From: Oscillibacter sp.
GTDB lineage: Bacteria; Bacillota; Clostridia; Oscillospirales; Oscillospiraceae
NCBI GenBank assembly: GCA_022795445.1
Contig: JAAWGR010000003.1
Coordinates: 1 to 64,000 of the forward strand
DNA: 64,000 nucleotides
Reading direction: 5' to 3'
Part shown: positions 31,857 to 41,269 of the stretch, one piece after another
Numbering within the stretch: position 1 is the stretch's first letter
Layout: the number at the start of each line of letters is the position of its first letter
Made by a program: the position numbers and the translations under genes
Notes under the pieces: model-generated
Told to the model about the DNA's origin: nothing
The model's input: the letters and a program-made list of their open reading frames with translations, nothing else
Databases searched by the model: none

Positions 31857-34071
31857 AGGCTTTCAATACATAAATGTGAGAATCAAAATCAAAGCTGGAA
31901 CAATGTCCAATATCTGCCTCCTCGGAAATGTGGTCGCTTGTCGCCATTCCTATGCGCATCAGCTCGTCGCCAAAGTGCTGGGAGCCGCCGTTTACCGTGT
32001 AGCAAAGGTCTGGGTCAAGCCCTTGGAGTTTGACACGGTGGAAGGGTGCATTGACCTCGTTCAAAACCTTGTACCAGCCTACCAGCGCGGTCTTCTTATC
32101 TGGACTGACGGACATCCAGGCGGTAAAGTTGCCGTCAAAGGGGGACAGCAAACGGTAGAAGTCGCCAAACTGAAGGACTTCCCGGTATTCCTTCACAAAC
32201 GCGATCTGCCGCCGCACCTCCTTCCGCTCCTCAGGTGTAAGGCGATTCAAATCCAACTCGTAGCCGAATGCGCCAAAACAGGCGACATTGCCGCGGGTTG
32301 CAAGGGGCGTTTGACGCTGGATTTGATGGTTCGGAACTGCCGAGACATGCGCACCAATGGAGCTGATTGGATAACAGAAGGAGGTGCCGTACTGAATTTT
32401 CAACCGCTCCACCGCGTCGGAGTCGTCGGACGCCCAGCCCTGGGGTGCATAGTACAGGATGCCTGGGTCAAAACGTGCGCCGCCGGAGGCGCAGGACTCA
32501 AAGAGAATATGTGGAAAATTTGTATTCAGCCGCTCATAAAGAGCATAAACCCCAAGGATATACCGGTGGCACACCTCACCCTGCCGGTCCGCCGGGAGAG
32601 TGGCAGAATACGCTTCCGAAATGCTGCGGTTCATGTCCCATTTAATATAGGAAACCTTAGCTTCCGTGAGAATTTTCGCCATCATATCGTATATATGATC
32701 CACTACTTCTGGACGGGAGAAGTCCAACACAAACTGGTTTCTTCCATGGGAGGCCCGGCGGCCTGGCGTCTGGAGTATCCAATCCGGATGGGCACGGTAG
32801 AGATCAGAATCCTTGTTGACCATCTCCGGTTCAAACCAGAGGCCGAATTTCATACCAAGGGCCTCAATCCGCTGGGCAAGACGGGAAATACCGCCTGGAA
32901 GACGTTCCAGGTTCGCCTCCCAATCACCCAAACCCGCGTAATCGTTGGAACGTGCGCCAAACCAGCCATCGTCAAGGACGAAAAGCTCTACGCCGTCATT
33001 GCGGGCAGCTTCCGCGATGGATACCAACTTGTCTTCCGTGAAATCGAAATAGGTAGCTTCCCAGTTGTTGATCAGGACAGGCCGCGCCTTGTCCCTCCAC
33101 TCTCCCCGGGCAAGGCGAGTGCGGTAAAGATTGTGGAAGGTGCGGCTCATATCCCCCATCCCCTGGTTAGAGTATACCATAACAGCCTCAGGGGTCTGGA
33201 ACGCCTCGCCGGGTGCAAGCCTCCAATCAAAGCCGAAAGGATTGATGCCCAGCATAACGCGGGAAACATCCCAGTTGTCAACCTCGACTTGGGCAAGGAA
33301 ATTGCCGGAATATACCAGAGAGAAACCTATCACCTCACCACTGTCCTCACTGGCACCAGGACGGCGGATCATGATGAATGGATTGTGGTTGTGGGACGAG
33401 TGACCGCGGGTGGATTCCACAGATTGGATACCCTGTTCCAAATGGCGCACTTTCATCCAGCATTCCCGCCCCCAAGCACCAGAAAAATGGATGAATTCAT
33501 AATCTTTATCCGGCAAATCTAAAGAGAGACTCATAGCAGCGGTAAGATGCAGGGGTTGCCTGCCATGATTCTCCAAACGGGCTGAACGGGTCAGGACGGG
33601 TCGTCCGGCAAACAACGTATAAGCCAAGTCCAGCCTCACGCCCAGCAGCTCATCCTTCAGATGGACGATCAGCGTCTCCGCCTCGGAATCCGCTTCACAA
33701 TAAGTAGCGGGCAAACCATCCAGCTTGGGCTTACCGGGCATGACGGTGTAAGATTGATAGACAAAATCCGTAATACGGCTGCCATTGGACTGGCACAGCT
33801 CCACTGCCGGATGACGGTAGTCACCAGTACCATAGACAGGATACTCCTGGCGACAATGCTCCAGGGAGAAACAGCGGTCCCCCTCAAAAGTGCAAGTGGC
33901 CATGGAGCGGCTGCACGATTCCAACAGGTGGTCGAAAGATTCGCGGTCGCGAACCGCCTGGCCGAAGTAAAGCTGCCCCAACGCACCGTTGGGAAGCACC
34001 TTCATCACATAGCTGATCAATCCGTTGGTCAGATGGAATGTTTTTGTGTTTTCATGGTAGAAAATGCTCAT
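31855..34071 (-). CDS. Alpha-galactosidase, GH36 family
   Basis: 738-residue cytosolic glycoside hydrolase removing terminal alpha-1,6-galactose from melibiose, raffinose and related sugars. The GH36 order is visible: N-terminal beta-supersandwich, the barrel core with FVLDDGWFG, the nucleophile Asp in YIKWDMNRSISE, the ESCASGGARFD block, and SDDSDAVERLKIQ with the acid/base Asp. No signal peptide. A YczE-like membrane protein gene lies 24 bases upstream on the same strand. No dedicated sugar transporter is seen next to it. Confidence 0.95.
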   Translation of the reverse strand: MSIFYHENTKTFHLTNGLISYVMKVLPNGALGQLYFGQAVRDRESFDHLLESCSRSMATCTFEGDRCFSLEHCRQEYPVYGTGDYRHPAVELCQSNGSRITDFVYQSYTVMPGKPKLDGLPATYCEADSEAETLIVHLKDELLGVRLDLAYTLFAGRPVLTRSARLENHGRQPLHLTAAMSLSLDLPDKDYEFIHFSGAWGRECWMKVRHLEQGIQSVESTRGHSSHNHNPFIMIRRPGASEDSGEVIGFSLVYSGNFLAQVEVDNWDVSRVMLGINPFGFDWRLAPGEAFQTPEAVMVYSNQGMGDMSRTFHNLYRTRLARGEWRDKARPVLINNWEATYFDFTEDKLVSIAEAARNDGVELFVLDDGWFGARSNDYAGLGDWEANLERLPGGISRLAQRIEALGMKFGLWFEPEMVNKDSDLYRAHPDWILQTPGRRASHGRNQFVLDFSRPEVVDHIYDMMAKILTEAKVSYIKWDMNRSISEAYSATLPADRQGEVCHRYILGVYALYERLNTNFPHILFESCASGGARFDPGILYYAPQGWASDDSDAVERLKIQYGTSFCYPISSIGAHVSAVPNHQIQRQTPLATRGNVACFGAFGYELDLNRLTPEERKEVRRQIAFVKEYREVLQFGDFYRLLSPFDGNFTAWMSVSPDKKTALVGWYKVLNEVNAPFHRVKLQGLDPDLCYTVNGGSQHFGDELMRIGMATSDHISEEADIGHCSSFDFDSHIYVLKA

Positions 34072-34095
34072 AACATATCCTCCTCGAAAGTATGG

Positions 34096-34749
34096 TTATC
34101 CGTTCTTAATCATAGGGTCAGCGACATAGGTTCTGAAAAATTGGATTAGCGGGCCATTGAACAACGCATTGCAGACAGTACCAATCCCAATAATCTGCCA
34201 GAGACTTCCGCCGCTTAAAAGGCAAAACGCAACGCCGACGATCACAACGGTGACATCGCTTAAAATCCGCGCCTGCTGGAAGGGAATTTTCTTTCTGGTT
34301 ACCTGCTCAATAATAACCGCAACACTGTCATATGGTGCAATTCCCAACTCGGCCGCCATGTAAAACGCAACCCCCAGTCCAGCAAATAAACCGCCCAGTA
34401 TCAATGCTCCAATCCGCAGCGGCAGGGTCATCGGCATCTGTAAAGCATCCTGCACAAGCCAGCAAATCAAGTCGGCCAAATAACCTACACATGTCATGTT
34501 CACAAGCGTCCCCAGGCCAATCAACTGCCGGGCTTGAAAGAACATCACAACCAGAATTGCGGCGTTCATAATCAGCTGCCAGTTTCCGAAAGACATATGC
34601 AGGAAACCGCTGATGCCAAGATTCATGCATGTGAAGGCATCGGTTCCAAATGCGCTGAGGCGGTATGCGCCAACACAGATGCCAATAAACAGAATCCCTG
34701 TTACCATCATTACACAGCGTTTCAAAGAGGGCAGACTTTTCCCAAACAT
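34096..34749 (-). CDS. YczE/YyaS-like membrane protein
   Basis: 217-residue protein with five to six transmembrane helices, matching the COG2364 layout: ILFIGICVGAYRLSAFGTDAFTCMNLGIS, GYLADLICW, GLGVAFYMAAELGIAPYDSVAVII. Function unproven in this family (linked to secondary metabolite export in Bacillus). The start at 34749 (MFGKSL) is about 9 bases behind AAAGGG. Twenty-four bases before the alpha-galactosidase, so the two are probably cotranscribed, but a functional link is not shown. Confidence 0.8.
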   Translation of the reverse strand: MFGKSLPSLKRCVMMVTGILFIGICVGAYRLSAFGTDAFTCMNLGISGFLHMSFGNWQLIMNAAILVVMFFQARQLIGLGTLVNMTCVGYLADLICWLVQDALQMPMTLPLRIGALILGGLFAGLGVAFYMAAELGIAPYDSVAVIIEQVTRKKIPFQQARILSDVTVVIVGVAFCLLSGGSLWQIIGIGTVCNALFNGPLIQFFRTYVADPMIKNG

Positions 34750-34903
34750 AGACCCCATCCCTTTCCTGACAAAATGGAACATCCCAGGGGAAATGTGCCT
34801 CTATTGTAATGGCACTGCGGGAAAGAGGTAAGAGAAAAATGTTGCAAAAAACAGTGAAAATGTTATTCAGAGAAGAGGCAGCTTCGTTCGGCCAAAGCTG
34901 CTT

Positions 34904-36229
34904 TTACATTTCCGGAAGAATGCCTTCCGCAAATTTCAGCAATGCTTCACGCTCATTGGGAAGCTCGCCATCTACCACGTGATCCAGCAGACAGTTCAGC
35001 ATTCGCCCTATGGCAGGGCCGGACAGTCCCATCGCCACCAGGTCGCCACCGCGCACAGCCAGTTGCTTGAGGGAAAAACAGGCCTCCTGTTCCAGCACCT
35101 CCTCCAAAATCCGTTCCGCTTGGTCAAGCTCCTGCTGTCGGCTCCAAAACTCTGGTGCCTGGGCCAGATTATCGGCCCGTTTTACGGCCAACAACCGCCG
35201 TAGGTTCTCTTCCCCTAAGCCCCGCAGTGTACGCCGTAACCCTTTATGTGTCCGGGTGATCAGGCGGTCATGCCAGTCTACCAACAGCACAACCGTTTCC
35301 CGGAAAGCAGTTTCACACTTCAGCCGCCGGAGCATCTCGTCCGCCAGCTCCCGGCTGACAGCAGGATGACCGTAAAAATGGCCGTTTCCATAGCCGTCTA
35401 TGCTAAAACATTTGGGCTTCCCAATATCATGCAGCAAAAGAGTACACCGCAAAATCAAATCTCCCGGCACTTCCGCAAGCGCATGGAGAGTATGTTCCCA
35501 TACATCGTAACAATGATGGCGGTTCTGCTGGTTAAATCCTACCATCGGCAAAATTTCCGGCCAGAAAACACCCAAAACATCCGGATATTCCCGCAGGACT
35601 TCCGCTGCCCGCTTCCCTTTCAGCAGTTTAAAAAATTCTGCCTGAATACGCTCAACCGCAATCGCTGATAGAAGCTCCCGGTTTCGGTGGATCGCGGCGG
35701 AAGTCTCCTCCTCAATGGCAAAACCCAGAGCCGCCGAAAAACGCATCCCGCGCAGAATCCGCAGGGCGTCCTCTTGAAAACGCCGGTCCGGTTCGCCAAC
35801 ACAGCGTAAAATCCCTTTTGTCAAATCCGCCCGTCCGCCAAAAGGGTCCTGCAACCCGCCCCGCAGGTCCGCCGCCATAGCGTTGACTGTAAAATCCCGC
35901 CGCGCAAGATCTTCCTCAATGGAGCGGGTAAAGGTGACCGTTTCCGGCCTCCGATGGTCAAGGTACACGCCATCCATACGGTAGGTCGTAACCTCCACTG
36001 GTCCGCCTGCGGTTTTCACCGTCACTGTGCCATGCTTCAGCCCAGTTGGAAACGCGCATGTCCCAAAAACTTCCAGAACCTCCTCTGGAAGAGCATCGGT
36101 GGTAACATCCCAATCTTCAGGGACGCAGCCTAGAAAGCTGTCCCGTACACAGCCTCCTACACACCAAGCCTCATGGCCCGCCGCCTCCAAAGTTTTCAGC
36201 ACGGTTTGAACCGTTTTCGGTATATCCAT
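34904..36229 (-). CDS. cca: CCA tRNA nucleotidyltransferase (HD domain)
   Basis: Adds or repairs the 3' CCA end of tRNAs. The 441-residue enzyme has the nucleotidyltransferase motif GGCVRDSFLG, the metal-binding EDWDVTTDA, the RRDFTVNAMA and EDALRILRGMRFSAAL blocks, and an HD phosphohydrolase-like domain (LLLHDIGKP) that some CCA enzymes carry. Its promoter overlaps that of murC, transcribed the other way. Confidence 0.95.
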   Translation of the reverse strand: MDIPKTVQTVLKTLEAAGHEAWCVGGCVRDSFLGCVPEDWDVTTDALPEEVLEVFGTCAFPTGLKHGTVTVKTAGGPVEVTTYRMDGVYLDHRRPETVTFTRSIEEDLARRDFTVNAMAADLRGGLQDPFGGRADLTKGILRCVGEPDRRFQEDALRILRGMRFSAALGFAIEEETSAAIHRNRELLSAIAVERIQAEFFKLLKGKRAAEVLREYPDVLGVFWPEILPMVGFNQQNRHHCYDVWEHTLHALAEVPGDLILRCTLLLHDIGKPKCFSIDGYGNGHFYGHPAVSRELADEMLRRLKCETAFRETVVLLVDWHDRLITRTHKGLRRTLRGLGEENLRRLLAVKRADNLAQAPEFWSRQQELDQAERILEEVLEQEACFSLKQLAVRGGDLVAMGLSGPAIGRMLNCLLDHVVDGELPNEREALLKFAEGILPEM

Positions 36230-36252
36230 CTTGATTTTGCCCCCTTTCGCCG

Positions 36253-36281
36253 TTGCATTTTCGCTTTTCTTGTATTATAAT
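36253..36281 (+). promoter_or_regulatory. Sigma-A promoter of murC
   Basis: TTGCAT (36253-36258) and a perfect TATAAT (36276-36281) are 17 bases apart, 62 bases before murC. Confidence 0.82.
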
Positions 36282-36302
36282 AAAATATCTGTGATGTTAC
36301 AA
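36274..36302 (-). promoter_or_regulatory. Sigma-A promoter of cca, overlapping the murC promoter
   Basis: On the minus strand TTGTAA (36302-36297) and TATAAT (36279-36274) are 17 bases apart. Its -10 box shares six bases with the murC -10 box because the core ATTATAAT (36274-36281) is nearly symmetric. Confidence 0.75.
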
Positions 36303-36342
36303 TGCTTTTATTATCCTTTTTTGGAAAGGAAGTTTTTCTGTG

Positions 36343-37716
36343 ATGAATAACGCCGTTTCGATCAGTGAATATCTCCTCCCTGGCAAACGCGTCCATCTGG
36401 TTGGCATCGGAGGCGTCTCAATGTGCCCGCTGGCAGAGGTCCTGCGGACGATGGGCCTTACCGTACAAGGTTCTGACGCTACAGAAGGTGATGCAGTCAA
36501 GCACCTCCGCTCCTTGGGGATTTCCGTAGCCATTGGACACAACGCTGAAAACCTGGGCGACTGCGACCTGGTTATCCGCACCGCCGCTGTTCATGACAAT
36601 AACCCGGAGATTGCCGGAGCAATCGCCCGGGGCATCCCCGTTTATGAACGAGCCCAAGCGTGGGGTGCGCTGATGCGGCAGTATCCAAATGCGCTCTGCG
36701 TCGCGGGTACCCATGGAAAAACTACCACTACCTCCATGTGTACGCACATTTTTATGGCTGCGGAGGCTGATCCCACGGTCATGATTGGCGGTACCCTTCC
36801 CCTGCTCCGCTCCGGATACCGGGTGGGAAAAGGCGATATCATTATTATGGAATCCTGTGAATACTGCAATAGCTTTCTTAGTTTCTTCCCCACGGTGGCT
36901 GTTATCTTGAACGTCGAAGCGGACCATCTGGACTTCTTTAAAGATCTGAACGACATCAAATGCTCCTTCCGCCGCTTTGCAGAGCTGGTCCCTTCCAACG
37001 GCAGCGTCATCGTTAATGCAGACAATGCCGGTGCCCGAGATGTAGCCTGCGGTCTGGACGCTTTCACTTTCGGCTTGGAAGCCGAGGCGGAATGCACCGC
37101 CATAAACATCCATGAGGAGAACGGACGCACGGTTTTCGACATCCTGGTCCACGATGAACCTTATGCTCACGTAACCCTCCAGGTTTACGGCAAACACAAC
37201 ATTCTAAATGCCTTAGCCGCCGCCTCTGCGGCCTATGTGCTGGGCTTGCCGGGGGAAGCCGTGGAAAAAGGTCTTGCTTCCTTCTCCGGCGCAGGACGGC
37301 GCTTTGAACACAAGGGAACATTCAACGGCGCAGAAGTCTATGACGACTATGCCCATCATCCTGATGAACTCCACGCCCTTCTGACAACTGCAAAAACCCT
37401 TCCTTACAAACGCTTGATCGTTGCTTTCCAGCCCCACACATACTCCCGTACTGCAAAGCTGTTTGACCGTTTTGTAGAAGAATTGAAGCTGGCCGACGTG
37501 GCCGTCCTGGCGGAAATATACGCCGCACGGGAGCAGAACACAGAGGGGATCTCTTCGGCCAACTTGTGTGCCAAGCTGCCTGGCTCCATCTATTGCTCCA
37601 CACTGGAAAAAGTAACGAACCATCTGCGGGAGCTGGCCCAGCCTGGTGATTTGATTTTAACCGTCGGTGCGGGCGATATCTACCGCGCCGGGGAAAAATT
37701 GCTGCAAAAGGATTGA
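36343..37716 (+). CDS. murC: UDP-N-acetylmuramate--L-alanine ligase
   Basis: Adds the first amino acid to the peptidoglycan stem. 457 residues with the N-terminal Rossmann motif HLVGIGGVSMCPLAE, Mur-ligase P-loop GTHGKTTTTSM, the ESCEYCNSFL segment and the C-terminal domain motif YDDYAHHPDE. The start is either GTG 36340 or ATG 36343; the ATG is chosen because GGAAAGGAAG is about 10 bases upstream. A prolyl-tRNA editing gene follows after 7 bases. Confidence 0.96.
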   Translation: MNNAVSISEYLLPGKRVHLVGIGGVSMCPLAEVLRTMGLTVQGSDATEGDAVKHLRSLGISVAIGHNAENLGDCDLVIRTAAVHDNNPEIAGAIARGIPVYERAQAWGALMRQYPNALCVAGTHGKTTTTSMCTHIFMAAEADPTVMIGGTLPLLRSGYRVGKGDIIIMESCEYCNSFLSFFPTVAVILNVEADHLDFFKDLNDIKCSFRRFAELVPSNGSVIVNADNAGARDVACGLDAFTFGLEAEAECTAINIHEENGRTVFDILVHDEPYAHVTLQVYGKHNILNALAAASAAYVLGLPGEAVEKGLASFSGAGRRFEHKGTFNGAEVYDDYAHHPDELHALLTTAKTLPYKRLIVAFQPHTYSRTAKLFDRFVEELKLADVAVLAEIYAAREQNTEGISSANLCAKLPGSIYCSTLEKVTNHLRELAQPGDLILTVGAGDIYRAGEKLLQKD

Positions 37717-37723
37717 TTCCCCC

Positions 37724-38263
37724 ATGGAGATTTCCACATTATATCACAATTCCCGTCCGGAAGGCGAGCTGCCGCCCCAGGAAGCAGCAGCCTTCGACCT
37801 GCTGGAAAGCCTTGGCATTGCTTATGACCGTGTATCCAGCGACCCTGCTGACAATATGGAAAAATGCGCCGCTGTCAGCGCGGTACTGGGCGTACCAATC
37901 TGCAAAAACCTGTTCCTCTGCAACCGGCAAAAGACCCAGTTTTACCTGCTGGCTATGGGAGCGGATAAACCCTTCCACACAAAGGATTTATCCCATCAGA
38001 TCGCTTCTGCCCGCCTGTCGTTCGCGCCGGAGGATGACCTATGGGAGCTCCTGCACTGTGCTCCCGGCTCCGCAACCATCCTGGGGCTTATGAACGATAC
38101 AGGACATCGTGTCCGTCTCCTGATGGAACGGGAAGTTTATGAGGCGGAATATCTGAGCTGCCATCCATGCGACTGTACCAGCAGCTTGAAGCTGAAAACA
38201 GCAGATGTTCTGCAAAAACTCCTGCCCCACACGGGTCACGGGGTAACAGTGGTCGATCTGTAA
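37724..38263 (+). CDS. Prolyl-tRNA editing protein (ProX/YbaK family)
   Basis: 179-residue free-standing editing domain that hydrolyses mischarged tRNA-Pro (alanyl-tRNA-Pro in this branch). The YbaK fold motifs ICKNLFLCNRQKTQFYLLAM, the conserved Lys in FHTKDLS and the PGSATILGLMNDTGHRV block are present. It lies seven bases behind murC and 1.2 kb before proS, whose product lacks the built-in INS editing domain of standard bacterial enzymes. That pairing suggests trans-editing. The exact misacylated substrate is inferred from family. Confidence 0.9.
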   Translation: MEISTLYHNSRPEGELPPQEAAAFDLLESLGIAYDRVSSDPADNMEKCAAVSAVLGVPICKNLFLCNRQKTQFYLLAMGADKPFHTKDLSHQIASARLSFAPEDDLWELLHCAPGSATILGLMNDTGHRVRLLMEREVYEAEYLSCHPCDCTSSLKLKTADVLQKLLPHTGHGVTVVDL

Positions 38264-38329
38264 CCCCTCTTTGTAACACCTATTTATAAAAAGAAATACC
38301 GCCGAATATTGGGAAGCAGCAGGCCGCCC

Positions 38330-39232
38330 CTAATGGGACGGCCTGCCGTCTTTTTCTGTGGATAAATACTGTTCCAGGTTCCGCTTGGCGGTTTCCCGAT
38401 CCTGGCTGCGGTATTTCGCTGGTGTCAAACCAAATAACTGCTTGAACGCCTTGGAAAACACCTGCGAATCTTGATAGCCGCAGCTCGCTGCAATACTGGC
38501 GATTGATGCATCTGTCAGCGTCAGCTGCTCCCGTGCGCGGGTTAGACGGAAGCGCGTCAGGTATTCCCGTGGAGAGATGTCCAGCACACGCTGAAAGAGC
38601 GTAAACAAATAGCTCCGATTCAAGGCTACATAGTTCGCAACATCACTAACGGTAATGCCATCTGCATAATTATTGCGTATGTATTCCAACGCTTGGTGTA
38701 CATATAAATTTTCCCGCTCGGTCTTCGATAGAAAGGTTTCGCTGCTTGGGGAAATTTCCCGAGTCAGGCAAGCGAAAAACTGACACAGCAGAGATTGCAG
38801 TACAAAATCCCGCTCACTGGTGGGTTTGTTCTGGCTCAGCATCGCCTCTACCAATTGCCATAGCTCCTCCCCTCCCCCGCACCGGAATGTCAACCGCCCA
38901 TTTCCCAGCCCCGCCGCCCGCAGGCAGCTTTCACAGCTGCTTCCGTCAAAGCCAATCCAAAGGTATGTCCAAGGATGCTCTCTGTCCGCTTGGTAAAACG
39001 TCTGCTTGTTGGGCGTAATGAGAAACCCCTCCCCCTTACCTAAATGGTACTCCTGACCCTCCGCCTGAAATCTGCCGCAGCCATCTAATATATAATGCAG
39101 CAGGTAATTCGGCCGCACCGCCGGGCCGTAGCTGTGCAAAGGTTCACAGCGAGCCTCACCGCAGCAGCAGAGGTAAAAATCGCTGAATTTCTGGTACTGC
39201 TGCTGCATATGCAGGACATAACTTTCTTCCAC
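38330..39232 (-). CDS. AraC family transcriptional regulator
   Basis: 300 residues: N-terminal cupin-type sensor domain (about 25-140; NYLLHYILDGCGRFQAEGQEYHL) and two C-terminal helix-turn-helix motifs (about 195-290; VSDVANYVALNRSYLFTLFQ, SIASIAASCGYQDSQVFSKAFKQLFGLTPAKYR). This class typically activates sugar-utilisation genes. The alpha-galactosidase lies 4 kb away on the same strand, so a link is possible but not shown. An alternative start at residue 9 (MQQQYQ) exists. Confidence 0.92.
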   Translation of the reverse strand: MEESYVLHMQQQYQKFSDFYLCCCGEARCEPLHSYGPAVRPNYLLHYILDGCGRFQAEGQEYHLGKGEGFLITPNKQTFYQADREHPWTYLWIGFDGSSCESCLRAAGLGNGRLTFRCGGGEELWQLVEAMLSQNKPTSERDFVLQSLLCQFFACLTREISPSSETFLSKTERENLYVHQALEYIRNNYADGITVSDVANYVALNRSYLFTLFQRVLDISPREYLTRFRLTRAREQLTLTDASIASIAASCGYQDSQVFSKAFKQLFGLTPAKYRSQDRETAKRNLEQYLSTEKDGRPSH

Positions 39233-39384
39233 TGCGTCCTCCTCCCGCCCCTTCCCCCAGGCAATGCCGCCAGGAGGATTTTTGCCTATCGACAGGATAT
39301 CATATCAAATTGAAATTTCAAGATGTTTTTTAGGCAATCCTCCAATTCTATTCCAGGCAGCCAAAAGACCTTCTGCCAGAATAG

Positions 39385-39413
39385 TTGACAATTTCCCTCG
39401 AAATCGCTACAAT
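39385..39413 (+). promoter_or_regulatory. Sigma-A promoter of proS
   Basis: Consensus TTGACA (39385-39390) and TACAAT (39408-39413), 17-base spacer, 73 bases before proS. The leader contains a GC-rich hairpin around 39429-39448 (GCGCC with GGGCGC arms). It is far too short for a T-box. Confidence 0.85.
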
Positions 39414-39485
39414 AAAGGTTCATGTAAACCGCGCCGTTCGCGGGCGCGCAAACAATAATGAATTCGATGTAAAGGATGGAGACTT

Positions 39486-40925
39486 ATGGCACAGGACAAG
39501 AGACAAGTGGACGCCATTACCCCACGGGACGCCGACTTTACCCAATGGTACACCGATGTGTGCAAGAAAGCGGAGCTGATCGACTATACCTCTGTAAAAG
39601 GTATGTTTATTTACCGCCCCTATGGCTACGCAATCTGGGAAAACATCCAAGCAGAAATGGACCGGCGTTTCAAAGAAACCGGCCATGAAAACGTATACCT
39701 GCCCGTTTTGATCCCTGAATCCCTCCTGCAAAAAGAGAAAGACCATGTGGAAGGTTTCGCTCCTGAGTGCGCCTGGATTACCATGGGCGGCAGCGAGAAG
39801 CTGGAAGACCGCCTCTGTGTGCGTCCCACCAGTGAGACGCTGTTCTGTGAACATTACGCCAACATCATCCACTCTTGGCGGGATCTGCCAAAGCTATATA
39901 ACCAATGGTGCAGCGTGCTGCGGTGGGAAAAGACCTCCCGCCCCTTCCTCCGTCACCGGGAGTTTCTGTGGCAGGAGGGCCACACCATGCACGCGGATGA
40001 AGCTGAGGCCCGGGCGGAAACCATGCAGATGCTGAACATCTATGCGGACTTTATGGAGAATTTCCTGGCTATGCCGGTCATTCGCGGCCGCAAAACTGAG
40101 AAGGAAAAGTTCAAAGGCGCGGAAGAAACCTATACCGTGGAGTGTATGATGCACGATCATAAAGCCCTTCAGGCCGGCACCAGCCACTACTTCGGCGACG
40201 GATTTGCCAAGGCTTTCGATATCACTTATGCCGGTAAAGACAACCAGCCCCATTATCCTCACCAGACCAGCTGGGGCGTTTCTACCCGTATGATCGGCGG
40301 CATCATCATGACCCATGGAGATGACAACGGCCTCGTTCTGCCGCCCCGGGTGGCTCCCATCCAAGCAGTGGTTATCCCTATCGCCCAGCACAAGCCTGGC
40401 GTTTTGGACGCCGCCGCTGCCCTGCGGGACCGGCTGAAAAACGCAGGCGTACGCTCAAAAATGGACGATTCCGATAACAGCCCTGGTTGGAAGTTCGCTG
40501 AATATGAGATGAAGGGTGTGCCCCTGCGCGTAGAAATCGGCCCAAAGGATATGGAGAAGGGACAGTGTGTCATCGCCCGGCGAGATACCGGTGAAAAGGC
40601 CTTTGTGCCTTTGGCGGAACTGGAGGAGACGGTAAAGAAGCTGCTGGACGCTGTTCACGACAATATGTTCGCCATTGCCCTGAAGAACAGGGAGGATCAC
40701 ACCTTTGATATTAAAACCCCCGAGGAAGCCAAGGCAATCGCTGAAAGCAAGGGCGGGTTCCTGCGCTCTAAGTGGTGCGGCGAGCTGTCTTGCGAACTGG
40801 CGATGAAAGAACGGGCCGGGGTTACCTCCCGCTGCATGCCTCTGGCCCAGAGCGGCACAGAAGGGACTTGCCCAGTATGTGGTAAGGTTTGTAAGACCGA
40901 TATTTACTGGGGTGTTGCTTATTAA
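39486..40925 (+). CDS. proS: Prolyl-tRNA synthetase, eukaryote/archaeal-like type
   Basis: Class II synthetase of 479 residues. It begins ITPRDADFTQWYTDVCKKAELIDYTSVKGMFIYRPYGYAIWENI and has motif 2 WEKTSRPFLRHREFLWQEGHT and motif 3 GVSTRMIGGIIMTHGDD. There is no INS editing insertion between motifs 2 and 3, and a C-terminal zinc-binding-type domain ends in CPVCGKVCKTDIYWGVAY. This is the ProS type 3 layout shared with archaea and eukaryotes. A free-standing editing protein lies nearby. Confidence 0.96.
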   Translation: MAQDKRQVDAITPRDADFTQWYTDVCKKAELIDYTSVKGMFIYRPYGYAIWENIQAEMDRRFKETGHENVYLPVLIPESLLQKEKDHVEGFAPECAWITMGGSEKLEDRLCVRPTSETLFCEHYANIIHSWRDLPKLYNQWCSVLRWEKTSRPFLRHREFLWQEGHTMHADEAEARAETMQMLNIYADFMENFLAMPVIRGRKTEKEKFKGAEETYTVECMMHDHKALQAGTSHYFGDGFAKAFDITYAGKDNQPHYPHQTSWGVSTRMIGGIIMTHGDDNGLVLPPRVAPIQAVVIPIAQHKPGVLDAAAALRDRLKNAGVRSKMDDSDNSPGWKFAEYEMKGVPLRVEIGPKDMEKGQCVIARRDTGEKAFVPLAELEETVKKLLDAVHDNMFAIALKNREDHTFDIKTPEEAKAIAESKGGFLRSKWCGELSCELAMKERAGVTSRCMPLAQSGTEGTCPVCGKVCKTDIYWGVAY

Positions 40926-40982
40926 GCGCCTCACACACTTGTAAACAGGGCCTACGATCAAACGTTTTGAATCTGTAACGCA

Positions 40983-41020
40983 AAAACTGGCAATTCGACC
41001 GGAATTGCCAGTTTTCATTT
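40983..41020 (+). terminator. Intrinsic terminator after proS
   Basis: A 13-bp stem (AAAACTGGCAATT at 40983-40995 with its complement at 41003-41015, 7-base loop) ends in TTTTCATTTT. Confidence 0.88.
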
Positions 41021-41208
41021 TACAATTCTGGTTGTAGATGGAAAAAAACTGTAGGATGATTCTTCACTTTTATTAGGAAAATGTGGTTCTTTTCCCCAGA
41101 ATCCCCGAAAAAGAACACCCTCTTCCGAATGGGCCGACAAAATTCGGCAAACATCTGGAAAATTATGTTTGATTCAAAATTCTTAGAACACTTGTGTCCC
41201 AATGAATT

Positions 41209-41239
41209 CGTCGAAAAAGGCGATGAAAAATTTGTCGAA
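41209..41239. promoter_or_regulatory. Two candidate Spo0A boxes upstream of spo0A
   Basis: TGTCGAA (41233-41239) is a perfect 0A box (consensus TGNCGAA); CGTCGAA (41209-41215) differs at one base. Both are in the same orientation, 24 bases apart. They suggest autoregulation. The rest of the 445-base gap before spo0A (41021-41208) shows no gene. Confidence 0.55.
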
Positions 41240-41269
41240 TGATTTTTCCTATGATTTTACAAAGATGAC

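Noticed and set aside
31819..33522. Open frame of 567 codons opposite the alpha-galactosidase
   Set aside because: Antisense shadow; the minus-strand GH36 protein is complete and well conserved.
39330..39350. Repeat of the sequence GGCAATCCTCCAATT also present in the nfnB terminator
   Set aside because: A single 15-base match in 64 kb can occur by chance; no second arm or flanking similarity.
39414..39485. T-box riboswitch upstream of proS
   Set aside because: The leader is only about 70 bases and has no T-box sequence.
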